Positions 33,872 to 43,291 are shown, counted from the stretch's first letter. The stretch: 64,000 nt of DNA from Arthrobacter rhizophilus (GCF_026241105.1 NZ_JAPFFT010000020.1:1-64000); one strand, 5' to 3'. Program-made: numbers and translations. Notes: generated by a model not told the origin, from the letters alone.

Positions 33872-34093
33872 CTAGGCGGCGAGGACCTCGCGGGTCTGGC
33901 CGAATGGCACGGACTCGTCCAGGGCAACGGTGTAGCTTCCGGGCTCGCGGCGGGTCACAAGGATCCCGCAACGGCCGTTTTCGGCTGCGGCTTCGATGAG
34001 CGTGCCGACTGCACGGTCAAGTCCTGCGTGGACTTCATTGACGGATGAAAAGGACAAATGGATCTCGTTGTGTTCTATTGTGGCTGTGCTCAT
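33872..34093 (-). CDS. Hypothetical small protein (73 aa)
   Basis: MSTATIEHNEIHLSFSSVNE... a small soluble protein with CGILVTRREPGSYTVALDESVPFG, suggestive of a beta-alpha-beta unit. GCAGAAGGAGG lies about 10 bases upstream of the ATG. It follows the glutamate dehydrogenase gene on the same strand by 97 bases and may be a downstream member of its transcript. No function can be assigned. Confidence 0.6.
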   Translation of the reverse strand: MSTATIEHNEIHLSFSSVNEVHAGLDRAVGTLIEAAAENGRCGILVTRREPGSYTVALDESVPFGQTREVLAA

Positions 34094-34190
34094 TGGGGGC
34101 CTCCTTCTGCAGGATGCCGCGGGGGGAGCGGCAATTCCTGCATAAAAGATAGCAAAGTGTCATGGGATGTCTGTCATTCTGGGAGCTGGG

Positions 34191-37100
34191 TCACCGGCGG
34201 ACCATGGCCCGAAGGAGCTTCACGGCTACCGAGAGTGCCGCGATGTCCACCGGACCGGGCTTGATGGCCGCCTTGATGGTGTCCTGGACGCGCGCGAGTT
34301 GTTCGGTGTTTCCGCGTTCCCAATCCATGATCCGCTCTAGGGGGTCGGAAGTTTCCTCCGAGGAGCGTGGAGTGTGCCGGACCACCGCCTTGGTCATGTC
34401 GGCAAGAATCAGGTACATGTCGTCACGGAGGGCTGCACGCGCCAACGCTTCCCAGTGCGTGTCCCGCGGCAACAGCGTGATGTGTTCCAGCAAGGGGATG
34501 GCCGAGATCCTTTCGAACACGGCAAAGTAGACCTCCGCCACTGCTGCGACCGGCTCTTGCAGTTCTTCAGCGATCGCGGAAATGTCCAAAAGGCCGTAGC
34601 TGACCAGGAGTTCGGAGGCCCTGATGCCCAAATCGTGGGGCAGGCCCACCGAATCAGTGTGGGCAAGGCGGTTCAACGAGTGGGCCAGGTTGATGCCGTG
34701 CAGGAAGCTCGTGAAATTGGCCCGCATCAGGGACATTGGCCGTTCGAGCCGCGCAATGGCGTCCGCAATGGGTTTGTCCCGGAAATCGTGGGTGACGTAC
34801 CAGCGGGTGGACCGGTCAAGGAGGCGCCGCATGTCCAAGGCCACAGCGCATACGTGTTCCTTGGGAATGCTTGCCGGCACTTGGGCCAGGGCTTCAGTGA
34901 CGGAATCGAAGTCCCAGATATGGCGCATCACCACGAATCCACGCGCCACCGCGGCCGCCGAAACGGTCGTTTCCTCCATGGCACGGAACGCGAAGGCTAT
35001 GCCGCCGAGGTTGATCATGTCGTTGGCGACCACCGTGGCGACGATTTGGCGGCGCAAAGGATGCATAGAGAGGTCATCGCCGAACCGTTCCGAGAGTTGG
35101 CGGGGGAAATACTCCCGCAGCGTTTGCGAGAACCATGGATCGTCCGCGAGCCCACCTTCGGTCAGTTCCTTGGCCAGCTCGATCTTGGCATAGGCAGCCA
35201 GTACAGCGAGTTCGGGCGAAGTCAGTCCCACCCCGGTCTCTACGCGTTCGCGAAGCTCCGCGGTAGTCGGCAGGCATTCGAGCTTCCGGTCCAGGTCCGT
35301 AGCCGAGTCGAGCCAGTCCATGGTCCGTTCGAAGCTCGGGCTCCATCGGAGGACCAACTGTTTGTCATTGAGGAGGAGGACGTTTTGGTCAACGTTGGTT
35401 TTCAGGACGAGCCGCCCTACTTCGTCCTGGAGGGAGTGCAGGAAGCCCGTCCTTTCGTTCGGGGGCATCTTGCCTGCTGTGATCATCTGGTCAAGGAAGA
35501 TCTTGATGTTCACCTCGTGGTCCGAGCAGTCAACGCCTGCCGAATTGTCGATGGCATCGGTGTTCACGAGGATCCCGGCCAGCGCGGCCTCGATCCTGCC
35601 CCGTTGGGTGATGCCCAGATTTCCACCCTCGGCAATGATGTGGGTCCGCAGTTGGGCGGCGTTGACCCGGATGGCATCGTTCGATTTGTCTCCGCCGTCG
35701 GCATGCGTCTCCGTGGAGGCCTTGACGTAGGTGCCGATTCCGCCGTTGTACAGCAGGTCGACGGGCGCCATGAGGACTGCCTTGAGCAGCTCAGGCGGGG
35801 TCATCGCCGTCGCACTTTCATCCAATCCCAAGGCGAGGCGGACCGGTTCGGTGAGGCCGATTGATTTCTCGAGCCGGGAGAACACACCTCCGCCGGGACT
35901 GAGCTTGGCAGGGTTGTAGTCGGCCCAGGACGAGCGGGGGAGCTTGAAGAGCCGCTTCCGCTCGGCGAAGGAAACGGCCGGGTCAGGCGTGGGATCCAGG
36001 AAAATGTGCCGGTGATCGAAGGCCGCCACCAGCTTGATATGTTTTGAAAGCAGCATGCCGTTTCCGAACACATCGCCGCTCATGTCGCCGATGCCCACCA
36101 CCGTGAAATCCTCAGTGCTGGAGTCGATCAGTAGCTCGCTGAAATGTTGCCGCACGGACTCCCAGGCGCCGCGCGCGGTGATGCCCATCTGCTTGTGGTC
36201 ATAGCCCACCGAACCGCCGGACGCGAACGCATCGCCAAGCCAGAATCCGTACTCTGCGGCCAGCGCGTTGGCGATGTCGGAGAACGTGGCCGTGCCTTTG
36301 TCCGCAGCCACTACGAGGTAGTAGTCGTCGCCGTCGTGCCGGACGACGCGTGCCGGCGGGACCACTCGTTGCGCGGGGACAGTGCGTTGGGGGACCGCGC
36401 GTTGCCGGACCGCGCGACCGTTTGTCCCGCCGTCGAGTCCGGCAACCAGATTGTCCGTGATGTCCAGCAGTCCACGAATGAAGATCCGGTAGCTTTCCTG
36501 GCCCTCGGCCAGCCAGGCCGCCCGGTTTTCGGCGGGATCGGGAAGCTGTTTGGAGTAGAAACCACCCTTGGCTCCGGTGGGAACGATCACGGCGTTCTTG
36601 ACGGTCTGGGCCTTCACGAGTCCCAGGACCTCCGTGCGGAAGTCCTCACGGCGGTCGGACCAGCGCAAGCCACCGCGGGCAATCGCGCCGAAACGCAAAT
36701 GGACGCCTTCCACCCGCGGCGAGTAGACCCAAATTTCGTAGAGTGGGCGGGGTGCGGGTGCGGCCGGGATGTTGGAGGGGTTGAGCTTGAAGCTCATGTA
36801 CGGCTTGACCAGGTAGAAGTTGGTGCGGAGCGTGGCCTCCACCAGGCTCGCCAGCGAACGCAGCAGGCGGTCGGCGTCGAGGACCGGTACGGCGTCGATG
36901 GCTTCCGCCAGTTCCTTGCGGGCGGCGTTGGTGGCCCGTGTCCTGGAGGTGTACTTGCTGCCGTCCACTTCGAACACGTCACTTCCAGCGGGCACCGGCT
37001 CAACCGGCTTGGGCCGGAGCAGCTCAGGATCAAACAGGTCAGGTTCGAACCGGTCCGGATCGAACTTCGCCTCGAAAAGTGAAAGCAAAGCGCGTGTGGC

Positions 37101-39158
37101 GCGGGGATTCTCGCGGAGGGTGTCCGCGATGAACCCGTAGGAATTGGTGCTCCCCAACTGCCGAAGGTACTTCGCATACGCACGCAGGATGGCTGTCCGC
37201 CGCCAGTCAATCCCCTCCCGGATGACCAGGGCATCGAAGGCATCGGTCTCCGCATCTCCCCGCATCGCGGCGCAGAACGAACCGGCCAGCAGTTCGCCCG
37301 TTCCCACCGGATCAACCCCGCGCGGGTACACAAGCCCGAGGTCGTACAGGAAGAAGGACCGCCCGTCGGCACGCTGCACATCGAATGGCCGCTGGTCCAG
37401 GACGCGCAAACCCAGATTGTGGAAGATGGGCAGAATCTGCGTCAGGCTCTGCGGGCGGGTCAAATAGAGCCGAATCCGCGCGTCCTCCGCAAGGACGGCA
37501 GTCCCCGGGCGCTTGTACACGGTCAGCAGAGGGTCTACGGTGTCGTCGTCTCGCATGTCCCCGTCCCGGGGCGCGAAACTCTCGAACCGGACGATGTCCT
37601 GAATCGCGTCTTCCACCTCGTAGTCGGCCTTGTAGCTGGCTGGAAAGGCGCTGGCCCATTGCCGGGACAGCCGGGCGGCTTCGTCCGCGGGGAACCTTGC
37701 ATGCAGGGCCTCGTCCAGGCCTTCGGCCCAGGAGCGCGTGGCCGCGATGATCCGCTGCTCCAGTACCGCAGGATCGACGACGGCGGGCGCCCCCTCGTGT
37801 GGCAACAGGACACGGAAGAACACGCGGGCCATGGCGGATTCGCCCAGTCGGAGCTCGAACTCGATTTCTTCGGAGCCCAAGGCCTCGCGAAGCTCGCGTT
37901 CAATGTTGAGCCGGACGGCCGTGCTGAAGCGTTGGCGCGGCAGGAAGACGAGTGCCGTCATGAACCGGTTGTGTGAGTCCGGGCGAAGGAATAACCGTGT
38001 GCTGTGCCGTTCTTGGAGGCGCAGGATTTCGCGCGCGTGCTCGGCCAGCTGCCGGGCGTCGATGTGGAAGAGCTCGTCGCGGGGATAGGCCTCCACCACT
38101 GCCAGGAGCTCCTTGCCGCGATGTGATGTGGGCGAATAGCCGAACGTCCGCAACACCTCATCCACGGTGTCCCGGATGAAGGGAATCTGGAGTGCAGAGC
38201 GGGAAGCCGAGCTGGGAGCGAAAAGGCCAACGAAGGTGCGCTCGCCTCTTGTTTCATCCGCAGTCAGGCTGATTTCGTCGAGGTAGGCGCGCCGGAGGAC
38301 CGTTGAACGGAGGGTGGACTTGGTGAGGCTGAGGACGGGAGCTGCGCCGCGTACGGCGGACGGCTTTGCGGATCGCTCACCTTCGGAGGTCTCACCTTCG
38401 GACGCGGTGACCGCCACATTCCTCAGCAGGCCGAGACCCTTCCGTCCGCGGCAGCCGAGGAACACGAAATTCCCGTCGTCCAGCCAGCGCACCAACTCTT
38501 GGACCTCCCGCGCTGCGGGAACGGTCTGAGACAACCCGTCCAAACGGCGGACTTCGTCGGCAAGTTCCTGGTGGATCGCGGCGGTATCTTCTGCGGCTGC
38601 CCGGACATCGCCAAGGACGTTTTGCAGCCGCTCAACGAGGCGCTCGGCACCCGCGTCGTCCGGAAGCCGGGAAATCTCGACGGCGATCCATGCCTCGGTG
38701 AGGGGTCCGCCGTCGTCGTGGTACACGGCGGTGACCGAGGCGGAAGGCTCGACGCCGGACCGGAGGCCCGTCCGCAGGGGACCGTGGCGGACGTCGATCA
38801 GGCGATGGGTGGCTGCATCCCGGGTGACTGTAAAAGTGGGGTGGACCAGGAGCCGGATGGAGGTGTTGTCGCTGGCGATTTCCGCGGTGACCGACGGGAC
38901 CAGGTGGGGCATGTCCTCGGTGACAATCGCTACGAGGCTGGCATCGGCCTCGTTCAGGATGCCGATCACAGCTTGCCCGGGAGCCCGCCGATCCGCCAAT
39001 GAACGGTGGTACCGCGCACGCTCCAGGAGCGTGTCCGTGGTGTAGTCGCGGACATCATCATCGGCCACGTGTTCGTAGTAGTCGGTCAGGAATCGGTCCG
39101 GGGCGCCGGGGGCAGCGCCTCCCACGGCGCGGTCCGCGGGCTCGATCCTGGGTGACAT
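34191..39158 (-). CDS. gdh: Large NAD-specific glutamate dehydrogenase (L-180 class)
   Basis: 1655 residues, the size of the actinobacterial/proteobacterial 180-kDa class. A long N-terminal regulatory region contains LAQHAREILRLQER-like ACT-associated segments. The catalytic core near 800-1150 has LRFGAIARGGLRWSDRREDFRTEVLGLVKAQ, PTGAKGGFYSKQ (substrate Lys) and GIGDMSGDVFGNGML (NAD fold). It deaminates glutamate to 2-oxoglutarate, fitting nearby hut genes that yield glutamate. An Arg/Gln/Val/Pro-rich stretch near residue 925 is an unusual insertion. GGAGG precedes the ATG by nine bases. Confidence 0.92.
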   Translation of the reverse strand: MSPRIEPADRAVGGAAPGAPDRFLTDYYEHVADDDVRDYTTDTLLERARYHRSLADRRAPGQAVIGILNEADASLVAIVTEDMPHLVPSVTAEIASDNTSIRLLVHPTFTVTRDAATHRLIDVRHGPLRTGLRSGVEPSASVTAVYHDDGGPLTEAWIAVEISRLPDDAGAERLVERLQNVLGDVRAAAEDTAAIHQELADEVRRLDGLSQTVPAAREVQELVRWLDDGNFVFLGCRGRKGLGLLRNVAVTASEGETSEGERSAKPSAVRGAAPVLSLTKSTLRSTVLRRAYLDEISLTADETRGERTFVGLFAPSSASRSALQIPFIRDTVDEVLRTFGYSPTSHRGKELLAVVEAYPRDELFHIDARQLAEHAREILRLQERHSTRLFLRPDSHNRFMTALVFLPRQRFSTAVRLNIERELREALGSEEIEFELRLGESAMARVFFRVLLPHEGAPAVVDPAVLEQRIIAATRSWAEGLDEALHARFPADEAARLSRQWASAFPASYKADYEVEDAIQDIVRFESFAPRDGDMRDDDTVDPLLTVYKRPGTAVLAEDARIRLYLTRPQSLTQILPIFHNLGLRVLDQRPFDVQRADGRSFFLYDLGLVYPRGVDPVGTGELLAGSFCAAMRGDAETDAFDALVIREGIDWRRTAILRAYAKYLRQLGSTNSYGFIADTLRENPRATRALLSLFEAKFDPDRFEPDLFDPELLRPKPVEPVPAGSDVFEVDGSKYTSRTRATNAARKELAEAIDAVPVLDADRLLRSLASLVEATLRTNFYLVKPYMSFKLNPSNIPAAPAPRPLYEIWVYSPRVEGVHLRFGAIARGGLRWSDRREDFRTEVLGLVKAQTVKNAVIVPTGAKGGFYSKQLPDPAENRAAWLAEGQESYRIFIRGLLDITDNLVAGLDGGTNGRAVRQRAVPQRTVPAQRVVPPARVVRHDGDDYYLVVAADKGTATFSDIANALAAEYGFWLGDAFASGGSVGYDHKQMGITARGAWESVRQHFSELLIDSSTEDFTVVGIGDMSGDVFGNGMLLSKHIKLVAAFDHRHIFLDPTPDPAVSFAERKRLFKLPRSSWADYNPAKLSPGGGVFSRLEKSIGLTEPVRLALGLDESATAMTPPELLKAVLMAPVDLLYNGGIGTYVKASTETHADGGDKSNDAIRVNAAQLRTHIIAEGGNLGITQRGRIEAALAGILVNTDAIDNSAGVDCSDHEVNIKIFLDQMITAGKMPPNERTGFLHSLQDEVGRLVLKTNVDQNVLLLNDKQLVLRWSPSFERTMDWLDSATDLDRKLECLPTTAELRERVETGVGLTSPELAVLAAYAKIELAKELTEGGLADDPWFSQTLREYFPRQLSERFGDDLSMHPLRRQIVATVVANDMINLGGIAFAFRAMEETTVSAAAVARGFVVMRHIWDFDSVTEALAQVPASIPKEHVCAVALDMRRLLDRSTRWYVTHDFRDKPIADAIARLERPMSLMRANFTSFLHGINLAHSLNRLAHTDSVGLPHDLGIRASELLVSYGLLDISAIAEELQEPVAAVAEVYFAVFERISAIPLLEHITLLPRDTHWEALARAALRDDMYLILADMTKAVVRHTPRSSEETSDPLERIMDWERGNTEQLARVQDTIKAAIKPGPVDIAALSVAVKLLRAMVRR

Positions 39159-39240
39159 GTCGCTGCGCCTCCGCCGCGCAAGGAGCGGCCGTGCTGTAGC
39201 GGTCGGCGAAGTCCCTGCGCCTCATTTCATGATGGCTGGC

Positions 39241-39273
39241 GCGGGGCAGGCAGTCCAGAGCTGCCTGCCCCGC
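39241..39273. terminator. 13-bp perfect hairpin between the truncated dehydrogenase and gdh
   Basis: GCGGGGCAGGCAG at 39241-39253 pairs exactly with 39261-39273 around a 7-base loop. On the minus strand it follows the end of the dehydrogenase remnant by about 20 bases, so it was probably the terminator of the intact gene. Confidence 0.65.
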
Positions 39274-39292
39274 GACCAATGGAGGAGCCCGC

Positions 39293-39901
39293 CTAGCGTT
39301 TGACGGCGTCCAGCTTGAGCATCTCGGCGAAGACGCCGTCCAGCTAGGAGTCGTCGAAGATCTTCTTCCAGTCGTCCTTGATGATGGTGTCCTTGCCGTA
39401 CTGGATGGCGATTTCGCAGGCCTCGGAGAACGGGTTGGAGCCGCGCAGGGCGTTGGTCAGTGCGATCTGCACGTGGCCGAACAGCATGGCCTTGGCTGCT
39501 TCTTCCGGGACGCCGGCGGTGTGTACGGTTTCGTGGGGCGCTTCGTTGAGGAGCGTGCCGATCATGCAGGCCACGGTCTCCACGAGGGTGGGTTCCAGGA
39601 TGGCGAGCTGCTTCACGGTGACCCAGTGGACGTCGATGACCGGGGCGTAGATAGTGCGGATGGTCGCTTCGGCCGCATCGCGGGTGGCTGCGGGAGCGTC
39701 TTCGTCGATGGCTGCGACGACGTTCTGCGGGGCGCCCTGGCCGCCGAAGGTGTCGGCCCATTCTTCCTTGGCGGTGCGCTCAAGGAAGACGGACGGGTGG
39801 CACGGGTGCGCGACGGCCTGGACGACGTCGTCGCGCTTGGCCAGCAGTCCGGCGTAGGCGGCGGCCGGATCCAGCGTCAGGAGGATCGAGCAGGGCTTCA
39901 T
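39293..39901 (-). pseudogene. C-terminal remnant of a phosphogluconate-dehydrogenase-like oxidoreductase
   Basis: Reading from MKPCSILLTLDPAAAYAGLL through HPCHPSVFLER, GGQGAPQNVVAAIDEDAPAA and a long helical tail, this is the substrate-binding C-terminal half of an NAD(P) dehydrogenase related to 6-phosphogluconate/3-hydroxyisobutyrate-type enzymes. The N-terminal Rossmann domain is gone. A TAG at 39344-39346 breaks the frame 16 codons before the old stop at 39293, after which LDGVFAEMLKLDAVKR is still readable. Truncation plus an in-frame stop mark it as dead. Confidence 0.75.
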
Positions 39902-40084
39902 CTGGCGGCGTTCAATGCCCCGGGTCACCCTGCTGTGGGTCACCACATCGCGGTCCAGGAAATACTCATGGCACGGGTGGTCCGGATCAACAGCCTCGGC
40001 CTGGAGTCTGACATAGAGCTGCACCAGGCCCGGCACTTCCACGTTGTGGTGTGCCAGCTTGATGACGAGCGGGGGTTCGTTAAG
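39902..40084. other. Unassigned junction segment between two gene remnants
   Basis: About 180 bases lie between the dehydrogenase remnant and the hydrolase remnant. The minus-strand frame gives a natural-looking peptide (VEVPGLVQLYVRLQAEAV ... DHPCHEYFLDRDVVTHSRV) without recognisable family; plus-strand frames look less protein-like. It may be a third gene fragment. No terminal inverted repeats or target duplication are visible. Confidence 0.4.
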
Positions 40085-40717
40085 CACCTGCTGTCCATCC
40101 ACAATTGCCATGCGTTCTACGACTACTCCCGGCCGTGGGTCACGCACAGCAGCATCCAACGCCAGGACGTCCACAAGACGGCCGAGTTTACCCGCGAGTG
40201 GCGGGACAGGTGGCAGAAACCCGTGGTCATCGACGAGTGCGCCTACGAGGGCAACATCGACCAGGGCTGGGGAAACATCACGGGCGAGGAGATGACGCGA
40301 CGGTTCTGGGAAGGGGCCATCCGGGGCGGCTACGTGGGGCACGGGGAAACGTACATGCACGCCGCGGACGTTCTGTGGTGGGCCAAGGGCGGGGAACTGC
40401 ACGGCAGCAGCCCGGACCGGATCGCCTTCGTGCGCAGCATCCTTGAGGAAACCCCGGGCGGATTCCTCGAGCCGCTTCCCGGCGCCTGGGACGTCCCGGC
40501 CGCGGGCATCCGGCACGAGTGCGAGCTCAGCTACTTCGGCTTCAACCAGCCCACCTACCGGAACTTCGTGATGCCTGCCGGCCGCCGCTACGAGGTGGAC
40601 ATCATCGACACCTGGAACATGACCATCGACACCCTGCCGGACGCGGTTGAAGGCCGCGTCCGGCTCGAGTTGCCTGGCCGCCAGTTCATGGCCGTGAGGC
40701 TCCGCGCCGTCGGCTAG
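40085..40717 (+). pseudogene. C-terminal remnant of a DUF4038/DUF5605-type glycoside hydrolase
   Basis: From HLLSIHNCHAFYDYSRPW through VVIDECAYEGNIDQGWGN, GGYVGHGETYMHA and GGELHGSSPDRIAFVRS to a C-terminal beta domain, this matches the second half of apiosidase-like (DUF4038 plus DUF5605) hydrolases. The DECAYEGN Glu is a candidate catalytic residue. Everything before residue HLLSIHN is missing and the upstream frame is unrelated. It may still be translated from an upstream ATG but lacks half the barrel. Confidence 0.72.
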
Positions 40718-40725
40718 GTCCAAGT

Positions 40726-40777
40726 AACTCGCACTAGGTGTCGTTTTGAGCCCCCAGAACGACAACAACTGCGAGTT
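40726..40777. terminator. Inverted repeat (element family A) between converging genes
   Basis: AACTCGCACTAGGTGTCGTT pairs imperfectly (four mismatches) with the arm ending AACTGCGAGTT at 40777. The right arm AACGACAACAACTGC is the same as at 7088-7100, so the two elements are related. It separates the hydrolase remnant and hutG. Confidence 0.65.
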
Positions 40778-40808
40778 AGTTGGGTGGGGCTGGCGCCGCG
40801 GGAGGGCG

Positions 40809-41774
40809 CTACGCCAGCAGGGTGTTCAGCAGGCGCGCGGCTACCTTGGCGGTCCGCGAGTCGATATCGAACTCGGGGTTGAGCTCAGCAACGTCAAGGT
40901 GCAGGAGCTTGCCGCTGGCGGCCACCTGCTTGCACACCGCGCTGATGATGGGCAGCGGAACGCCATACGCCGCGGGAGCGCTCACACCAGGGGCCACCGA
41001 GGCCGGCAGCACGTCGAGGTCGATGGTCAAGTACAGCGCATCGACGGTGTACAGGAACCGCGTTACGAAATCCTTCACGGCTTCCGCGGAGCAGTCCTCG
41101 TCCAGGAGGTACTTCACACCCAGCCGATCCGCCGTGTCGAAGAGGGTGCGCGTGTTGTTGGGTTCGGAAATTCCGACGACGGCGTAGTTCAGTTCGCGGC
41201 CGGCGGCGGCTTCCGCGCGTGCCATCTGCAGGAACGGCGTGCCCGAGCTCGGCACAGGCTCGTCCCGCAGGTCGAAATGCGCATCCAGGTTCAGGACTCC
41301 GAGGCGTTTGCCGCCTTTTACGGCCTCCGAGCCAGCCACGCCCAGGTAGCTCGCGAAAGCAGTTTCGTGCCCGCCGCCGAGCAGCACTGTGAGGTTGCCC
41401 GCGTCGAGCATTTCCGAAATCACGCGTCCCGCGCGCTCCTGGCCCGCCTCAAGGGAGCCGTTCTCCACCACGATATCGCCGGCGTCGTACACGTCCCGGT
41501 CCAGATGGAAAGCCAGCGGGCCCAAGGCACTCCGGATCGCCTCCGGAGCGGCCGCCGCTCCGATCCGACCTTTGTTGCGCCGCACGCCTTCGTCACTGCG
41601 GAAGCCCACGACGACGGCGGGCCGGGAGCCCGTTTCTGACGCGCCGGAGGCGACACCACCGGGAGTGTGGGGCACCACGGCTTGCCACCAGCGGCGGTGC
41701 TCATCGCCGTCGCCGTCGAAGCGACCGGTCCACGGCATGGGGCGGACATCGGCAATAGCGGGGGAAATCTCCAT
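40809..41774 (-). CDS. hutG: Formimidoylglutamase (ureohydrolase family)
   Basis: 321 residues. Binuclear Mn ligands are visible: GGGHE near 136, NLDAHFDLR near 165 and LTIDLDVLPASVAPG near 247. The DLDVLP..VAPGVSAPA form marks formimidoylglutamase rather than arginase. It hydrolyses formiminoglutamate to glutamate and formamide, the last step of the hut pathway. It lies 7.5 kb from hutUH on the other strand and directly behind an NCS2 permease, 74 bases apart, so it may be co-transcribed with that permease. No IclR-type operator is seen before it. Confidence 0.88.
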   Translation of the reverse strand: MEISPAIADVRPMPWTGRFDGDGDEHRRWWQAVVPHTPGGVASGASETGSRPAVVVGFRSDEGVRRNKGRIGAAAAPEAIRSALGPLAFHLDRDVYDAGDIVVENGSLEAGQERAGRVISEMLDAGNLTVLLGGGHETAFASYLGVAGSEAVKGGKRLGVLNLDAHFDLRDEPVPSSGTPFLQMARAEAAAGRELNYAVVGISEPNNTRTLFDTADRLGVKYLLDEDCSAEAVKDFVTRFLYTVDALYLTIDLDVLPASVAPGVSAPAAYGVPLPIISAVCKQVAASGKLLHLDVAELNPEFDIDSRTAKVAARLLNTLLA

Positions 41775-41848
41775 TACTCAAGCACAGCGCATGGCGGCGT
41801 CGAGAAACATCGTTTGCACGCCGCGGGTGTCCGGTATTCCGGAAAGGG

Positions 41849-43291
41849 CTACTTGACGCCCAGGATTTCCTCGACCGAACCTATCCCGAAGAACAGCAGG
41901 AATGCCGCGGCCACGGCCCACATAAGCGGGTGCACTTCACGCGCCCGGCCCTGGAAGGTGCGGATCAGGGCGAAGGAGATGAACCCGGCGCCCAGGCCGT
42001 TGGCGATCGAGTAGGTGAACGGCATGAGGGCCATGGTCAGGAACGCGGGAATACCCACACCCCAGTCCTGCCAATGGATCTTGCCCACTTGGGACACCAT
42101 CATGAAGCCCACCACCACCAGGGCGGGTGCCACGGCTTCGAACGGGACCAGGTTGATAAGCGGAGTGAAGAACATGGCCACCAGGAACAGCAGGCCAGTC
42201 ACGATCGAGGCCAAGCCGGTCCGTGCACCCTCGCCGATGCCGGCACCCGACTCCACAAAGATCTGGTTGGAGGACACGGACGAACCGCCACCAATGATCG
42301 CGCCAAGGGCGTCCACTTGCAGGACACGGTCCACATTGGGGATGTTTCCGTGCTTGTCGATGTTTCCTGCCTCCCTGGCCAGGCCCACCATGGTGCCCAT
42401 GGCGTCGAAGAAGATGCTGAGGAGGATCACGAACGCCAACAACGTGGCGGCGATGAAGCCAAGGTGCTGGAATGCACCGAGGGGGTTCGCCTTACCGATG
42501 AGCGACAGGTCCGGGGCAGCCCATTCGGTGAACTTGGGCGCAACCAGGGACCAGCCGCGGGGGTTGTAGGTCTTCCCGTCGAAACTCGGACCGATGTGGA
42601 GAGTGAATTCGAGGATGGCCGCGAGGGCCGTGGAGGCAACGATGCCGATCAGGATTGCGCCACGCACTTTTCGGACCACCAGTGCGATGGTCAGCACAAG
42701 GCCCACGACGAACACCAAAGTGGGCCAGCCAAGCAGCTTGCCATCCACACCGAGGCCCAGCGGGACCGTGGTGCCGGCGGCGTCCGGTATACGGCGCACG
42801 AAGCCGGCATTGACCAGGCCGATCAAGGCGATGAAAAGTCCGATGCCTACTACGATCGCCGTCTTCAGTGCTTCAGGAACGGCTTTGAAGATCGCGGTCC
42901 GGAAACCCGTCAGAACCAGGATCAGCATGGTCAGGCCCGACAGCATCACGAGGCCCATCATGTCCGGCCACGTCAGGCCGGGATGCGAGGCAATCGTGAC
43001 GGCCACGAAGGCGTTGACGCCCAGCCCGGTGGCCACGGCGAAGGGGTGCTTGGCCCACGCGCCCATGAGGATGGTCAGGATGCCGGCTACGAAGGCAGTC
43101 GTGGCAGCGACCGCGGGGAAGCCGAGGGACGCGCCGCTGGAGTCGGCCCCGGAGAGGATCAAGGGATTGAGGACCACGATGTAGCTCATGGCAAAGAAGG
43201 TGGCGAAGCCGCCCCGGATTTCCCGCGAGTAGTTGGATCCGCGTTCCGAAATCTTGAAGTAGCGATCGATGGCTGAACCCTGTTTGAGCAT
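41849..43291 (-). CDS. NCS2 purine permease (AzgA/PbuG-like)
   Basis: 480 residues from ATG 43291. The family N-terminus ERGSNYSREIRGGFATFFAMSYIVVLNP is present (quoted in parts: YSREIRGGFATF), followed by ATGLGVNAFVAVTI, and SIFFDAMGTMVGLAREAG and GSSVSSNQIFVESGAGIGEGARTGL-type motifs that bind the purine. It imports guanine/hypoxanthine or adenine by proton symport. The charged C-terminus is complete. It shares a divergent promoter gap with the CopC-like gene. Confidence 0.88.
   Translation of the reverse strand: MLKQGSAIDRYFKISERGSNYSREIRGGFATFFAMSYIVVLNPLILSGADSSGASLGFPAVAATTAFVAGILTILMGAWAKHPFAVATGLGVNAFVAVTIASHPGLTWPDMMGLVMLSGLTMLILVLTGFRTAIFKAVPEALKTAIVVGIGLFIALIGLVNAGFVRRIPDAAGTTVPLGLGVDGKLLGWPTLVFVVGLVLTIALVVRKVRGAILIGIVASTALAAILEFTLHIGPSFDGKTYNPRGWSLVAPKFTEWAAPDLSLIGKANPLGAFQHLGFIAATLLAFVILLSIFFDAMGTMVGLAREAGNIDKHGNIPNVDRVLQVDALGAIIGGGSSVSSNQIFVESGAGIGEGARTGLASIVTGLLFLVAMFFTPLINLVPFEAVAPALVVVGFMMVSQVGKIHWQDWGVGIPAFLTMALMPFTYSIANGLGAGFISFALIRTFQGRAREVHPLMWAVAAAFLLFFGIGSVEEILGVK

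Noticed and set aside
34374..35864. Plus-strand ORF opposite the 3' part of glutamate dehydrogenase
   Set aside because: It is an antisense shadow of a conserved enzyme and has no ribosome site.
41930..43276. 448-aa plus-strand ORF opposite the purine permease
   Set aside because: Composition (runs of H, E, D, G, Q) is that of an antisense translation of membrane helices. The minus frame is a clear NCS2 permease.
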